42,373 nucleotides of DNA, taken from assembly GCA_003134555.1 (NCBI GenBank), contig PLBO01000152.1, forward strand, positions 98,048-140,420, given 5' to 3'. This DNA comes from Actinomycetota bacterium (GTDB taxonomy: Bacteria; Actinomycetota; Acidimicrobiia; IMCC26256; PALSA-610). The notes under the pieces are model-generated. The model had not been told where the DNA came from. It saw nothing but the letters and a program-made list of their open reading frames with translations, and ran no database searches. How positions within the stretch are numbered: the stretch's first letter is position 1; each line of letters starts with the position of its first letter. The position numbers were made by a program, and so were the translations under genes. Of the stretch, positions 42,343 to 42,373 are shown piece by piece.

Positions 42343-42373
42343 TCTCACATGGCTCTGTTGCGTTGAGTCGGTC

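Overview
The window is high-GC DNA with dense, mostly protein-coding content, frequent GTG starts and 1-4 base stop/start overlaps. The gene order argS-lysA-hom-thrC-(homoserine kinase slot)-rho-rpmE-prfA-prmC-rpiB/glyA-wecA-atp is the housekeeping block typical of Actinobacteria. The L31 zinc form, the actinobacterial RpiB type and the HxGG-type ArgRS agree with this. I infer an actinobacterium, probably Acidimicrobiia or a relative; the class-level call is a guess from gene content. No rRNA, tRNA or CRISPR array was recognised.

Positions 1-6544 (minus strand) hold the F0F1 ATP synthase operon from atpZ/atpI to the start of atpA, behind a good TTGACA-N18-TAGATT promoter at 3526-3555. Upstream of it are wecA, glyA and rpiB. 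Positions 6614-10061 (plus strand) are an accessory insertion: two RecB-like proteins with matching iron-sulfur cysteine patterns, a thiolase-like protein and a DUF983 membrane protein. Then prmC and prfA follow (minus). Positions 12441-15932 are a second insertion: an EF-hand protein, and a luciferase-like oxidoreductase coupled to a ferritin-like protein and divergent from a TetR regulator across a very short promoter/operator region. DUF1385, rpmE and rho resume the core block.

Positions 19244-29171 carry an archaeal-type phosphoglycerate-mutase-like gene where actinobacterial thrB normally sits, a PQQ-type sugar dehydrogenase lipoprotein, an SDR enzyme, a class E-like sortase, and the coupled argS-lysA-(AbiEi-like)-hom-thrC operon for aspartate-family amino acids.

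Positions 29172-42373 are accessory and partly decayed. They start with a GGDEF protein coupled to an unknown protein, then a 5'-truncated gene and a broken IS110-family element. After these come small membrane proteins, an ABC-2 type exporter and an unusual NRAMP-family transporter. A second IS110 remnant is fused in frame to a frameshifted HD-GYP gene, next to a membrane GGDEF protein and a divergent lipoprotein. Two c-di-GMP modules and two IS110 relics in the same orientation bracket the transporter island.

The most interesting points are: the phosphomutase-family protein in the homoserine kinase slot; the tandem Fe-S nuclease-like pair; the HD-GYP/IS110 chimera; the leaderless TetR divergon; and the NRAMP protein lacking canonical metal-site residues. 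All functional claims rest on reading motifs and gene order; no database search was run.
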